From contig CM055096.1 of NCBI GenBank assembly GCA_029204225.1, positions 5,161,504 to 5,225,503 on the forward strand: a stretch of DNA of 64,000 nucleotides, read 5' to 3'. The position numbers were made by a program, and so were the translations under genes. Positions 34,096 to 44,375 of the stretch are shown one piece after another (the first letter of the stretch is position 1; each line of letters opens with the position of its first letter). This DNA comes from Diphasiastrum complanatum. Its lineage: Eukaryota; Streptophyta; Lycopodiopsida; Lycopodiales; Lycopodiaceae. The notes under the pieces are model-generated. The model was not told the DNA's origin. It saw only the letters and a program-made list of their open reading frames with translations, and searched no databases.

Positions 34096-34902
34096 ATGAC
34101 AGCAAGTATGTGTTTTTCAAGTTTACTTTACTTGTTCTATCTAATGTTTGAGCTATTTCATGTGGATGTGTGCAAATTGTCAAGATATGGACAAACTAGC
34201 TACATTGTCTTGCAATATTTTATTGTTGGAGTTATACTAGAATTCTTGGATGGTTTTACTGATGGAAATAAAGCTATTGGAGGTTCATTATGTCACTCAT
34301 CCATGCCTAAGTTCTCAAATGTTGAGCTACTTGGTGCCAATACTTGGAGATTGTCAATTTTTGGTGAATTCATAGTCATTTTCTTGTGTCAAGTAGATCT
34401 TGAAGATGGACCCATGCAACCTACTTGGTTTATGGAGTCATGTGGTGCTAGATGTGCATCATTGATGTACTCACCTACTCATGGATTTCCAAGGTTTGAT
34501 GGTTTCTTGTGGCAAGATGGAGATGGAGGCTCATTCATGGAGTTTTATGGTGGAGACATATCAAGAAAGGACAAAGTTGGAGGAGACAAGCAAGCAAATG
34601 GTCATCACTCACATGCATTGTTTGGTTGCTGTAATTTTCTAGATTGTTCAAAGTTTGAAACATGGAGGAATCATTTCATTCACATTCTATTTGGTTCTTC
34701 ATGTTCTAGTTATATCTTGATGTGTAAAATTGATGTAAGAAATAGTGAAGCATCCAATTTGGACACTATTCTCTATATCAATTATGGAAACTACTTTAGA
34801 ATCTTAGAAAGGAGATCTATATTTAGCATGGAGATCATTCTAAAGTTGGATCAAAATATAATGGTTAAAACTATGCCAAACCTAGTTGAAGATGGAGTGT
34901 GA
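34096..34902 (+). CDS. Unrecognised 268-residue ORF of M-type element
   Basis: An open frame directly ahead of a copia LTR. It has an aromatic, Cys-rich first half (FYLMFELFHVDVC; VELLGANTW), a Gly/Asp-rich middle (WQDGDGGSFMEFYGGD), and ends CKIDVRNSEASNLDT...MEIILKLDQ...LVEDGV. No protease, integrase, RT or RNase H motif is present, and the start codon is arbitrary because the open frame may begin upstream. The stop codon lies inside the LTR and GAAGATGGAG is the polypurine tract. Copy 1 at 28.6-29.3 kb has the same tail, so the module is a repeated, transposed unit. Function unknown. Confidence 0.5.
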   Translation: MTASMCFSSLLYLFYLMFELFHVDVCKLSRYGQTSYIVLQYFIVGVILEFLDGFTDGNKAIGGSLCHSSMPKFSNVELLGANTWRLSIFGEFIVIFLCQVDLEDGPMQPTWFMESCGARCASLMYSPTHGFPRFDGFLWQDGDGGSFMEFYGGDISRKDKVGGDKQANGHHSHALFGCCNFLDCSKFETWRNHFIHILFGSSCSSYILMCKIDVRNSEASNLDTILYINYGNYFRILERRSIFSMEIILKLDQNIMVKTMPNLVEDGV

Positions 34903-35264
34903 AAGATTTCAACTAATTTAGTCTAGTCTAGTCATATTTTGGTAAATTGTCAATTGAGGCCAAAACTCATTTTAGACTTAGAGATAAACTTTTTCAAGTT
35001 ATATTAGTTTAAAATACATTGAATAAACACTTTTTGAAAGTGTGGGAAAATTGGTAGTCAAGTTTGAGAGAGATTCAATTTTGAACTTTGGGTACATTAA
35101 ATCTAGAACAAAAAATAGTAGGGTTTACAATTTGGAGGGAAAGCCAAGTGGCCAAATAGGGTTTGGACTCTCTATAAAAGAATGTAACTCATGGAGAGAC
35201 ACATCTTCTCTCTTCTCTCTCTCTCATTTCATCATTATACATGGTTCTCTTTGGGTTCTTCTTG
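34898..35264 (+). repeat. J-like LTR, truncated
   Basis: Begins TGTGAAAGATTTCAACTAA, shares GAAAGCCAAGTGGCCAAATA with J LTRs and has a CTATAAAAGAATG box near 35191. It stops after the ATGGTTCTCTTTGGG block, where gypsy integrase DNA begins. Confidence 0.75.
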
Positions 35265-35610
35265 TTGCGGGATGAATAGGACCCACATAGTCAAGGCCTC
35301 ATTTCTCGAATGGTGCTTGCGATAAAACCAGATGTAAAGGTTCATAATTCTATCGCGTAGGACGATGTGCTCATTGACAAAAATCACATGACTGAATATA
35401 ATTTTCTGTATCTTTATGAAGTGTAGGCCAACAACACCCTGGTTGTAAAAGTTTCCGAACATTGATATTTGTTGAAAAATGTCCTCTACCCATTCCATCA
35501 TGGGAAAACATTATAAGTCAAGTACTGCATGCGGCAAACACATCTTCGCAAAATATCATCCTGTAATTTGTAGAGACAAATTGCTCCTTAGAAATAAAGA
35601 CTTTCCCAGC
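35265..35610 (-). pseudogene. Ty3/gypsy integrase N-terminal relic
   Basis: Minus-strand reading across frames gives DDILRRCV, HFSTN, a CDFCQ Cys pair of the HHCC zinc motif, then LSQAPFEK-stop-GLDYVGPIHPAT, the start of the gypsy catalytic core (TGA for Trp). It would be followed by DD35E but is cut at 35265 by the J-like LTR. Confidence 0.75.
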
Positions 35611-36850
35611 TTCCAATCCAGATAGATTTTGATGATATAGAATTATCAATGATCAGTATTCTTTTAGAATATTGTATGAATTTATTGCTTTAATGAATTG
35701 AGTAACATGCATTCACACCTGTAGAACTAAGAAACTTCGATGAACCATGTTTGATGGTATTATGAATGCTGATCTTTCTTTCAAGGGATGTGCAGGTACA
35801 CATGACGTACTTGAAGAATCTGAACAAGAATAAGAAGTCCTATGGGCTTAAGGACTGATCTCTGTTTGAGGGTATGTGCAGGTACTCGAGAAAGTGCCAG
35901 AAAAACAAGAATCGAAACAAGAAGCTTTTTAAGCTTAAAAACAATAAACAAGAAGGCTTTTGACAAAGTCTATAATGAAGGCTCAGTAGAGTCTATAAAG
36001 AAGGCTTATTTATAAGTCTATAATGAAGGCTCAGAGGAGTCTATAAAGAACAGGGTCTGATCACCCTAGTGACTTGTTCCACCATGATTGAGGATGGGCA
36101 ACCTCTAGAAAAAATAAGTGCCAATGACCATGACTGAGGATGGGCAACCTCTAGAAAAAAGGGCCTAGGAATTGATGGACATTATGCAAAAACAAGATGG
36201 ACATATACCTTGGCTCTTCCATAGAAAGATTGCACTTGGGTGAATTCCCAAGTTGTAATCATGTAAAATTGTATGTGATTAAAAGTCAAGTTTGAACCTT
36301 GTACCACCTACCTCCCACCTACCTTCCTTCATGCATTCTAGGCTAATGGACACCTAGAATGGGGCGCCCTCCTACACTCTTGGCCAAATCACCAAAATAA
36401 CTTTCCCAAGCTAGTACATATCACCCATTCACCCTCCCTAACTAAAACACCTCATCCATGCACTCCACTTCTCCCTAAGTCCAATTGGAGTCTCCCTCAC
36501 ACCTCATACACTTGAACTTGACACCTCACTCACTTTTGAAGGCCTCTCCACTCTCTATATAAGTGGAAATGCGCCTCTCTACCAAGGGGATGAAGGGATA
36601 ATGCATCCAGACTCTGTCATTTTATTGTTTGTATTGTACATGTGCTCTGGAGAAGAGGATTGAGGCATCACCTCAAGGAGACTATGTCATTTTTGTGATT
36701 GCAGGAGTATTTGGAACTCAGACCCTTGGATTTCTATCTCGCTCTCAGATCACCACACAAAAACACACACACTCTCTCTCCCTCTCTCACTTTCACCTTC
36801 TCTCGAAACTATGGTATGCTCTTGAAACTGTTACCCATATGTCAGAACGG
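35611..36850. other. Unassigned block with two short tandem repeats
   Basis: A 48-base unit (AGTCTATAATGAAGGCTCAG) is repeated at 35967 and 36015; a 46-base unit (GAGGATGGGCAACCTCTAG) at 36082 and 36128. CTCTATATAAGTGG near 36552 is a possible core promoter. This block separates the two pieces of the minus gypsy relic, so it may be part of an inserted LTR element, but its ends were not found. Confidence 0.5.
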
Positions 36851-37260
36851 CTGATCAGTACTCTTGCATGTCATAGTATTTGTGACCAATTGTCTATGCA
36901 TGTCAGATATAGAGCTTGCATGTCATAGTATCTGTGGCCAATTGTCTATCCATGTCAAATGTAGAGCTTGCATGTCAGTTTGGAAGCTTGCATGTCATAG
37001 CATCAGTGGCCTATTGTCTTTGCATGTTAGATCTAGAGCTTGCATGTCAGTTTGAAAGCTTGTTAGTTTGGAAGCTTACATGTCTTAGCACCAGTGGTCT
37101 ATTGCCCATGCATGTCAGATCTAGAGCTTGCATGTCAGTTTTAAAGCTTGCATGTCAGTATTGAAGCTTGCATGTCACTCCATGCGTTCCTGAAAGGCCA
37201 TGCATGTCACTTCATGACAGTTGCATGTCAAGAATATATAAAAACCCTTATGATTGCATG
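36851..37260. repeat. Composite GCATGTCA minisatellite
   Basis: Units of about 52 bases (GCATGTCATAG...GTCTATGCATGTCAGAT...AGAGCT) alternate with 20-base units (TGCATGTCAGTTTGAAAGCT). At least three long and five short units are visible, with decay towards 37260. The Cys/Met-rich open frames over it are artefacts of the repeat. Confidence 0.8.
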
Positions 37261-37687
37261 TAAAGAATCTAAGATCCATTGGGATCACATGACAAGAATC
37301 TAAGATCCAACATGATTGCATGCTGGAAAGATTGATACTGATGAAGAGATGTTTATGCTTTTGTTAAACTAGGTATGGAATTAAGATCTATGAATACGAA
37401 TTAAGACTATGTTAAGTTGATGTTCCTACATCTGAGACCCTAGTGGAATCCATTGTATATGTAATTGGCATTAGCCAATTGGATTTGCATAATGATAAGA
37501 AAATAATCCTTGGGGGGGGGGGGGGGGGGTCCCCATCTTAACCCCTCAGTGCTTCCGCTATTATGTGAATGAATCTTTGTGATGAAATGTTTTTTTCGAG
37601 TTTTGATTTAAAATCTTAGTTGATTTTCATTAAGTAGATCTGAGACTAGCTTTATGTGAATGAAAAGCCAATTTGTTCTTTTGGCCT
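37261..37687. other. Unassigned sequence with 18-base G run
   Basis: A homopolymer of 18 Gs lies at 37512-37529, followed by CCCC. Otherwise nothing was recognised. Confidence 0.6.
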
Positions 37688-38002
37688 TTAAGCACTTAGG
37701 ACAGGCCCTCGCACCTCGAGTTCACACATCCATTCCTCGACGATACAATTGTCCCTAACAATCAGTTGATAAGGTTGTGCCTTAAGAATCAATTGTTTCT
37801 TTTGTACTTTTGTCAATGAATCATTAGGTTGGCCTAGCATCAGATATTCAACAATATCTGCTACCCACTCAGGTTGCTTCAACATAAAACAATGCAGCAT
37901 CTGATAGTTCATCATCCACTTCAGTGTTAACTGGTGCTGATTCAATCCTTGAGACACGGTTGGCAAGATAAGGTTGTTTTCAAACCACAATATGAAAATC
38001 AA
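37688..38002 (-). pseudogene. Ty3/gypsy RNase H-integrase linker relic
   Basis: The minus frame reads QPEWVADIVEYLMLGQPNDS, LTKVQKKQLILKAQPYQLI, matching the linker just ahead of the gypsy integrase zinc domain. It fits in orientation and order with the integrase piece at 35265-35610, so both are probably one element split by the block between. Confidence 0.7.
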
Positions 38003-38057
38003 ATTCAGTTAATAAAAGTAGCTATCTTATAATATGCCCCGTGTTACATGTCTCGTT

Positions 38058-38703
38058 TGTGAAGGATTTCAGGTCATTGAGGATCCAATCCACAAAAGAT
38101 CTTGGATTACAAAAGAAGCTGCTCTACCCATGTCACCAATGTAGAAAAATCAGCATCTGCACACAAAATGAGATGCAGACTCTAATAGAACTTGATCAAT
38201 AATGAATCAAATGAAAAAGTACTGTTGCTCTCCGTACAAAACCAGCAAGCTAATGTATTTCACATGTGTGGATCCAAAAATAGCAAATATAGATCATTCT
38301 ACACATAGAATTGCATGCAATCACAAGTATAGTGCACCAATGGATAGTAGAACCCAAGAGAACCATGTATAAGCATGAAATGAGATAGATAAGAGAGAAG
38401 ATATGTCTCTCCATGAGTTACATCCTTTTATAATAGGTCCAAACCCTATTTGGCCACTTGGCTTTCCCACCAAAATGCTAACCCTACTATTTTTGGGTCT
38501 AGATTCAAAGTACCCAACATTCAAATTTGAATCTACTCAAACTCGACTTCTAACTTTTTCACACTTTCAAAAAGTGTTTATTCAAATGAAATTTAGACTA
38601 ATGAACTTTGAAAAGTCAAACTCTAAGCCTAAAACAAAGTTGATCTCAATTTGTCAAATATGGAAATATAGCAAATATGATCATACTAGTTGAATCTTTC
38701 ACA
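38058..38703 (-). repeat. J2 3' LTR
   Basis: A full-length 646-base J LTR on the minus strand: TGTGAAAGATTCAACTAG starts at 38703 and the CCTTCACA end is at 38058. It has a TATAAAAGG box (38424-38432) and the TTTCACATGTGTGG motif near 38258. Confidence 0.85.
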
Positions 38704-39222
38704 CTCTCTCTTCAACTAGTTTTAGCATATACTTTAATAACACTCCAAGTGAAGTCCTATGCTTCATGAACAAGTCTTTTCCCAATGCTTTGGTGAAAAT
38801 ATCCGTCGCACATTCCCTTGAGGACACATGTTGAAGCTCTACCTCCTTTGCAATGACTTGCTCCCTCACAAAATGATATTGCACCTCAATATGCTTGCTC
38901 CTAGCATGAAAGATAGGATTGGTTGCCAACCTCTGGGCTGATTGATTGTCACAATAGATGATTTGGCTCTCTAAAAAATCCAGTAAGTGAAGATCCTTGA
39001 TCATCCTCTTGATCCATACCATCTTCTTTGTGCAATGTGTAAGTGCTTTGTACTCGGCCTCACTAGATGATAATGAGATAGTGGCTTGTTTCATGATATA
39101 GCTCCATTACCTATGAAAATACAATTAACATTAATGTATTTCCTATCCATTACATCTCCAACATAGTCCGAATCTAATAATCCAAAAAGATTAGATGATG
39201 ATCTAGTTAGAATTAAAGTAGA
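38699..39222 (-). pseudogene. J2 copia RNase H C-terminal part
   Basis: Minus-strand copia RNase H: NLFGLLDSDYVGDVMDRKY near 39190, a TGA after NGAIS at about 39095, then ISLSSSEAEYKALT, IIYCDNQSAQRLATNPIFHARS, HFVREQVIAKEVELQHV and ADIFTKALGKDLF, ending MLKLVEERV with the stop in the LTR. The catalytic E and D residues are visible in the open part (38699-39094). It is truncated at 39222 by the K-type LTR. Confidence 0.8.
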
Positions 39223-39227
39223 ACTAC

Positions 39228-39453
39228 TGTATTACTGTACAGTGGGTCCTAGAAGTGGATAAGGATCAGTTGACACGTGTCCCGTCAACGGCATCCTGGA
39301 TCATGCATGGGTTGTCTTTGTGAAGAACTATATGTACAGTGTAATTTCATTTTGAGAAATACCGTTGCTATGTGAGCTTGTTGTAGAGAGTGTTTTTTTG
39401 TTTGTGTTACTGTGTAGCATGATATGTGTTCCTGTTTGAAGCAGATTCTAAGT
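39228..39453 (+). repeat. K-type LTR end, copy 2
   Basis: A diverged match to 31187-31427. It ends just before a full primer site on the plus strand. Confidence 0.6.
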
Positions 39454-39465
39454 TGGTATCAGAGC
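39454..39465 (+). other. Primer binding site of K-type element
   Basis: TGGTATCAGAGC is intact; only about 30 bases of leader follow before C LTR sequence begins. Confidence 0.8.
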
Positions 39466-39498
39466 AGTTCAGGGAGTGTACATAATAGTACAGTGTCG

Positions 39499-40305
39499 CA
39501 ATTGGTTGCTTAATCAATAGATCTATCAAGTTCTACACTTTAGATCTTGATCTAGATTCACTACACTTAGATTTAAGCAAGAGCAATGAATCAAATCTTC
39601 ATAAACAAGTGAGAGCAGCCTCAAACGTGTGGAGTATTGTCCACTGTACGGTCTGCACCTGAAACAACATGTACATAGGTTCTTGATAGCAATCATTCAA
39701 TAAAATCACAATTCTATTGACTAGAAATCTCACAAAAGTGTAGAATGCAAAAGTCTCATCAATCTCATTAGCAAAATGATGATCCTTTTATGGATGAAGT
39801 ACATCCACAAGTTTGGTACAGTCCAACAGGTCTTCACACGTGTGAAGAGTGCCACATCACTCATATCTATCCATTTGATCCATCCTTGATTCTTATCCAA
39901 AGTTGACCTTCTAGAATATGGCTATAATCCAAAGAGCTAGTCTCCTATAATATAGGAATATTCCCTACAAAATAGGATCTAAGAAAAATGGTCAACTCTT
40001 AACTTCTAGAACTCTATACACATGTGTGAACATCCACTTGCCATGTGGGAGCATTTACTCATGCACATGCAAGGATAAGCTAACTTCTAGGTGACTAGTC
40101 AACTTGACTAAAAACTAGTGATATCATGTTCACACTTGACTTGATTGATACAAAATCAAAGTAGATATTCATAAATATGGAAAGTACTTTATTTCACACG
40201 TGGGAATAGGCTCCACACGTGTGAAATCAGATCATGAACATTGTACTCATGATTTATCTTTATTTACAATAAAAAATGATAAGTGAGAAGTGAGAATTTT
40301 CAACA
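39499..40305 (-). repeat. C element 3' LTR
   Basis: Starts TGTTGAAAATTCTCACTTC at 40305, next to a purine tract (AGTTAGAAGTGAGGAG) that follows pol. The CTTCACACGTGTGAAG palindrome is at about 39834 and CCACACGTGTGAAAT near 40211. Its outer end is replaced at 39499 by K-type DNA. Confidence 0.75.
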
Positions 40306-40315
40306 CTCCTCACTT

Positions 40316-40716
40316 CTAACTTGGAAAATCTAATGTACATCTATCTACAATTCCAAGAGCATGTCTTAACTTGTAAAATGGATCTTTGGACAATGGCTTG
40401 GTTAAGATATTAGCTATGCATTCGGATGATGGTACATGATGTAGTTGCACCTCCTTGGATTGTACCTTCTCCCTCACAAAGTGGTGAGCTATCTCAATAT
40501 GCTTTGTTCTAGCATGGAAGATAGGATTGGAAGCAATTTGTTGAGAAGCTTGATTGTCACAATATATGTAAGGGATCTCCTCGGCCTTTAGCACATGTAG
40601 CTCCATCAAGAGTCTTCTTAGCCATAGGAGCTCTTTAGTTGTTGAAGTCAATGTCTTAAACTCAGCTTCACAAGAAGATAGTGAGATAGTATCTTGCTTT
40701 TTGAAAAGCCAAGGTA
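40316..40716 (-). pseudogene. C element RNase H, C-terminal half
   Basis: The frame 40316-40651 reads TTKELLWLRRLLMEL, IYCDNQASQQIASNPIFHAR, HIEIAHHFVREKVQSKEVQL and ANILTKPLSKDPFYKLRHAL, ending RCTLDFPS. Upstream, SCEAEFKTLTSTT carries the SxEAE motif across a frame change near 40650-40700. RNase H would remove the RNA strand after cDNA synthesis. Its tail differs from the LVEEGV end of A and B, so C belongs to a different sublineage. Confidence 0.75.
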
Positions 40717-41404
40717 TTACTCCTCCACAAAGTAGGCTCTCAAGTGCAAGTTAGATCCTTCATAAACTATGCCAAAACATCTAGTACTAGAAACATATCT
40801 AAGCACTCTCTTGGCACTTTTCCAATGATGCACTAAAGGAGCTTGCATACTTTGACTCAACTTGCTTACACAAAAACTTAAGTCAAGTCTAGTGATGGTT
40901 AAATGGATTAGGGAGCCTATAAGCTTTCTAAAGAGGATGATGTCCTCAAAGGATGCTTCATCACCTTCATTAGATGCTTTCACAACATGCTCCATAGGGG
41001 TGTCAATCCTCTTACAATCTTTCATACCAAACTTTTCAAGAATGGAAGTAGCATACTTAGGTTGACTTATGAAGTACAATTTCTACTTCTAGACACTTCT
41101 ATCCCAAGTATAAACTTTAGGAAGCCTAGATCTACCATCTTGAACTCACTAGATAAATCAACTTTTACTTTGCCTATGCCTTCATCATCATTTCTTGTCA
41201 TAATGATGTCATCAACATAAATCACACAAATGATGATCTTTCCTTCATTACATGTACAAAGCCAAGGGAATAGAGAAAATCATGCAACCTAGAGTACCAA
41301 GCTCTAGGTGCTTGCTTCAAGCCATATAGGCTCTTCCTTAAGTAGCACAATTTTTGCTCACTAACCTTGATGAAGCCCTCGGGTTGCATCATGTAGATTT
41401 CCTC
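40717..41404 (-). pseudogene. C element RT C-terminal and connection region
   Basis: 40717-41079 is open (YFISQPKYATSILEKFGM; DTPMEHVVKAS; FRKLIGSLIHLTITRLDLSF; WKSAKRVLRYVSSTRCFGI). Upstream, the catalytic box YVDD lies at 41208-41219 in another frame. About 41230-41400 continues the RT with the palm blocks, shifted. Several frame changes kill it. Confidence 0.75.
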
Positions 41405-42457
41405 TCATAAGAAGCCATTCAAGAAAGCAATTGTCACATCCATTTGGTAGAGATCCCACTTGAACAAAGTAGCAATGCAAATGATTAATCTAATAGTTAC
41501 ACGCTTAGCTATAGGTGCAAATGTTTCTTCATAATCCAATCCTTTTACTCGAAAAAATCCTTTAGCAACAAGCCTAGACTTGTACTTACTAATAGATCCA
41601 TCTTGATTGTACTTTATTCTATAAATCCACTTACATGCAAGTGGATTCTTCCCTCTTATAATATTTACAAGATTCCAAGTATGATTTTCTTCTAATGCAT
41701 CATACTCTACTTGCATTGCATCTCTCCAAGCTTTAGATCTATATGCTTCTTTGAAAGATGATGGTTCTTCAAGCAATGTAACTAAGAAGGAGTAAGAGGT
41801 AGAAGATGTAGAGCCTTCCTTTTGCTTTCCCTTGTCCACATAGGTGAGCCTTGAGGGCTCGGCCTTGCTTCTTGTTGATCTTCTCGGCCCCCTTTGACTA
41901 GGATCTTTGTATCCATCCTCGGGTTTGTCAAGGTCCTCCTCGAGTTTGTCAAGGTCCTCCTCAGGTTTGTCAAGATCTTCAATGTACAATGGGTTAGATC
42001 CATTAGACAAGCTTTTAGCAAATTGTGACTCATCAAAAAGTACATCCTTGCTTACCTTTACTTTCTTGGATATAGGATCATATATCCTATAGCCCTTGCT
42101 ATTTTCTCCATAGCCAACAAAAATCCCTTTGAAGAAGCTAGCATCTTCCTTCCTTCTTGTCTCCAAAGGGATGTGGACATAACAAATACATATAAAGATT
42201 TTAAAATCTTTTACATTGGGTTTCTTACCAAACAAAGCTTGATATGGTGAGATGCCATCAATAGCACTATTAGGAAGTCTATTACACAAGTAATTAGCAC
42301 AAGTTATAGCTTCTCCCAAAAATGAGATAAGAAGTGATGCGTCAAGTATTAAAGACTTTGCGCATTCACATAGACTCCTATTTTTCCTCTCGGTTACCCC
42401 ATTTTGTTGGGGGGGTGTAGGAATAAGTATATTGCAATCTAATGCCATTGATCTCAC
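41405..42457 (-). pseudogene. C element integrase C-terminal to RT start
   Basis: A 350-codon open stretch: TPPQQNGVTERKNRSLCECAK with the third integrase acidic residue (E of TERKN), the post-integrase FVGYGENSKGYRIYDP and KVKVSKDVLFDES blocks, an acidic linker with three copies of EEDLDKP-like octapeptides, then the RT start WKxAMQVEYDALEENHTW, CKWIYRIKYNQDGSI and MDVTIAFLNG. It ends in TGA where the RT continues. It contains the sequence corresponding to the linker kept in TR-GAG. Confidence 0.8.
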
Positions 42458-43163
42458 AAAAGTCTTTCATTTTATTGGAGGTGTACTCTCCTCCATTATC
42501 ACATCTTAGTGCCTTGATGGAACTACTAAGTTTCTTCTCAACTACAAACTTGAACTCAATGAAATGAAAGCTTCATATACAAGACTTTTCTTTGATAGTA
42601 ACTCAATCCATGTGAATCTAGTACAATCATCTATAAATGCTACATACATCAAGGCACCTCCATTACTTGCATGTGAAAAATTATGTACATCAGAATGTAT
42701 GAGATCCAAGGAGAGGGAGATCTTGATGAAGATATCTTGTAAGAAGGTTTGTGTGACTTTGCAAGGCCACATGCCTCACACATCTTTCCACACTTTTTGA
42801 AAGCTTTTGGTAGGCCGAGAGCTAGTTCCTTGCTTGCCATTGACTCCATGGATTGAAGATTAGGATGGCCTAATCTCTTATGCCAAAGCTCCACTTGAGA
42901 TAGCTCCTCCCTAGCCAAGTTCACACTTTCATTTGCAACATTAGCATCCGACTTGAAAAGTCTACCTTGCTTAATGCCACTAGCTATGCACTTATCATTT
43001 TTCAAGATGGAACAAACTTCATTCTTGAAGTGTACAACTAGTCCATTGTCCATTAGTTGTCCTACACTAAGCAAGTTTCTTGAAATGGTAGGAACATACA
43101 AAACATTATCTAGATCTATCCTTTTAGATGTGCCTAAGCAAAGAGGAATAGATCCTATACCAT
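42458..43163 (-). pseudogene. C element protease end, pre-integrase, integrase core
   Basis: 43101-42649 reads VPTISRNLLSVGQLMDNGL, WHKRLGHPNLQSMESM with both His, and CEACGLAKSHKPSY with the Cys pair of the HHCC motif, then a frame change. 42772-42542 continues with LDLIHSDVHNF (first integrase Asp) and the DDCTRFTWI block. The second Asp (DNGGEYTS) is at about 42490-42510 in yet another frame. Confidence 0.75.
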
Positions 43164-43720
43164 CTATCTTGCATTCTTGATCACTAGCAGTGTATATTGA
43201 CTTCTTAGAGTCATTACAAGAGAGAAGATAGAAAAATAATGCTTGTTAAAAGACATGTGAGAACTAGCCCCACTATCTATCCACCATGTGTCTTGACTTG
43301 AAGTTGGTGTGGATGCAACCATTAAGGATGTGTTGAATCCATCCTCATCTTCTTCCTCTTGAGCAATGTTTCCTTGATCTCCATTTGCTTGTTGATTCCT
43401 CTTCAAGTAACATTCTGAGGCAAAGTGTCCTTTCTTCCCACAAAAGAAACACTTGAGCTTTGCCTTGTTTTTCACTTTGCCTTTGGAAGTTGATCCTCCA
43501 TTCTTCATCTCAGCCTCCTTGTCTTGATTCTTCTTGAATGGATGTTGTTTCTTCTTGCCTTTGGATGTAAAATTTGCTTTCTCCTCTCCTCCATTAAGTG
43601 ACATGCCACCCATTCTTGTCTTGAGGTGTAGGAGCCTACTCTCCTTGGCCACAAGAACATTGTGCAACTTTTCAGTGGATGGAAGAGTGTCTTGAATAGC
43701 AAATGATTGGACCAAGTTGG
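43164..43720 (-). pseudogene. C element gag C-terminus, knuckle, protease start
   Basis: Starts within gag at LVQSFAIQDTLPS, exactly at the B insertion, then MGGMSLNGGEEKANF, a Lys-rich tail, the CCHC knuckle CFFCGKKGHFASEC and the protease DSG site in TWWIDSGASSHMSF. A frame change before 43164 leads into the next piece. The basic tail resembles that of the TR-GAG protein (MDKLSLNHDDGK), marking C-like elements as the nearest relatives of TR-GAG here. Confidence 0.8.
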
Positions 43721-44375
43721 TGTGAAAAATACAGATCCTAAGTGGATCTAAACTCCAAGATCATTGGCTTGAATGCTTGCACTCCAAACTACATAAGCTA
43801 GGAATTGGCAACACATTCTATGCTACCTAGAATGTAAAGAACTTGATCAAAAAGCATTTATCACAAATGGAAACTTCCATAAACATCAAGTGCGGCCCAA
43901 AATAGCATTATACAGTCCATAATACATCAGCCTATCACTTTTGAAAAGCACCTAAGATCATACACAATAGCTTGAAGACAATACACACAACAATGCTCTC
44001 AATGGAGGAAGAAACAATGACAATGATCTATTGATCTCAATGAAGCATACAAAAGGTTTCTCCAACCTGTTCTCCACGACTTCCCTACTATTTATGGATG
44101 AGGAAGATGACTCTCTCTCCTCTCTCTAGAAGGTACTTGACCCTAGATATTCCCTATATAGGAAAAATAGCTAAAAATGGCTTATATGACCAAAATACAT
44201 CAAAATGGTCTCATTTTGAAGGGTATGAAGTTTGACACTTCATCATACTGAAAAAATACAGTAAATAAAAACATTGTGGCTTGGTTCACACGTGTGAAAC
44301 TCCAGAACCAAAACTATTTACAATTTTAGCCAATTTAGGCCTCAAACTAGCTAGGAAATGTTGACAATTTTCACA
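43721..44375 (-). repeat. B 3' LTR
   Basis: A 655-base intact LTR with the TTCACACGTGTGAAAC palindrome near 44287 and a CATAAATAG core-promoter-like box near 44090. Confidence 0.95.

Noticed and set aside
34096-34200. Start codon at 34096 as the true start of the M ORF
   Set aside because: Upstream DNA also aligns with copy 1 and carries shifted frames; the real protein may begin earlier, so the ATG is only the first in the open stretch.
36864-37164. Cys/Met/Ser-rich frames resembling small secreted proteins
   Set aside because: Coincide with the GCATGTCA minisatellite and are open in two frames at once.
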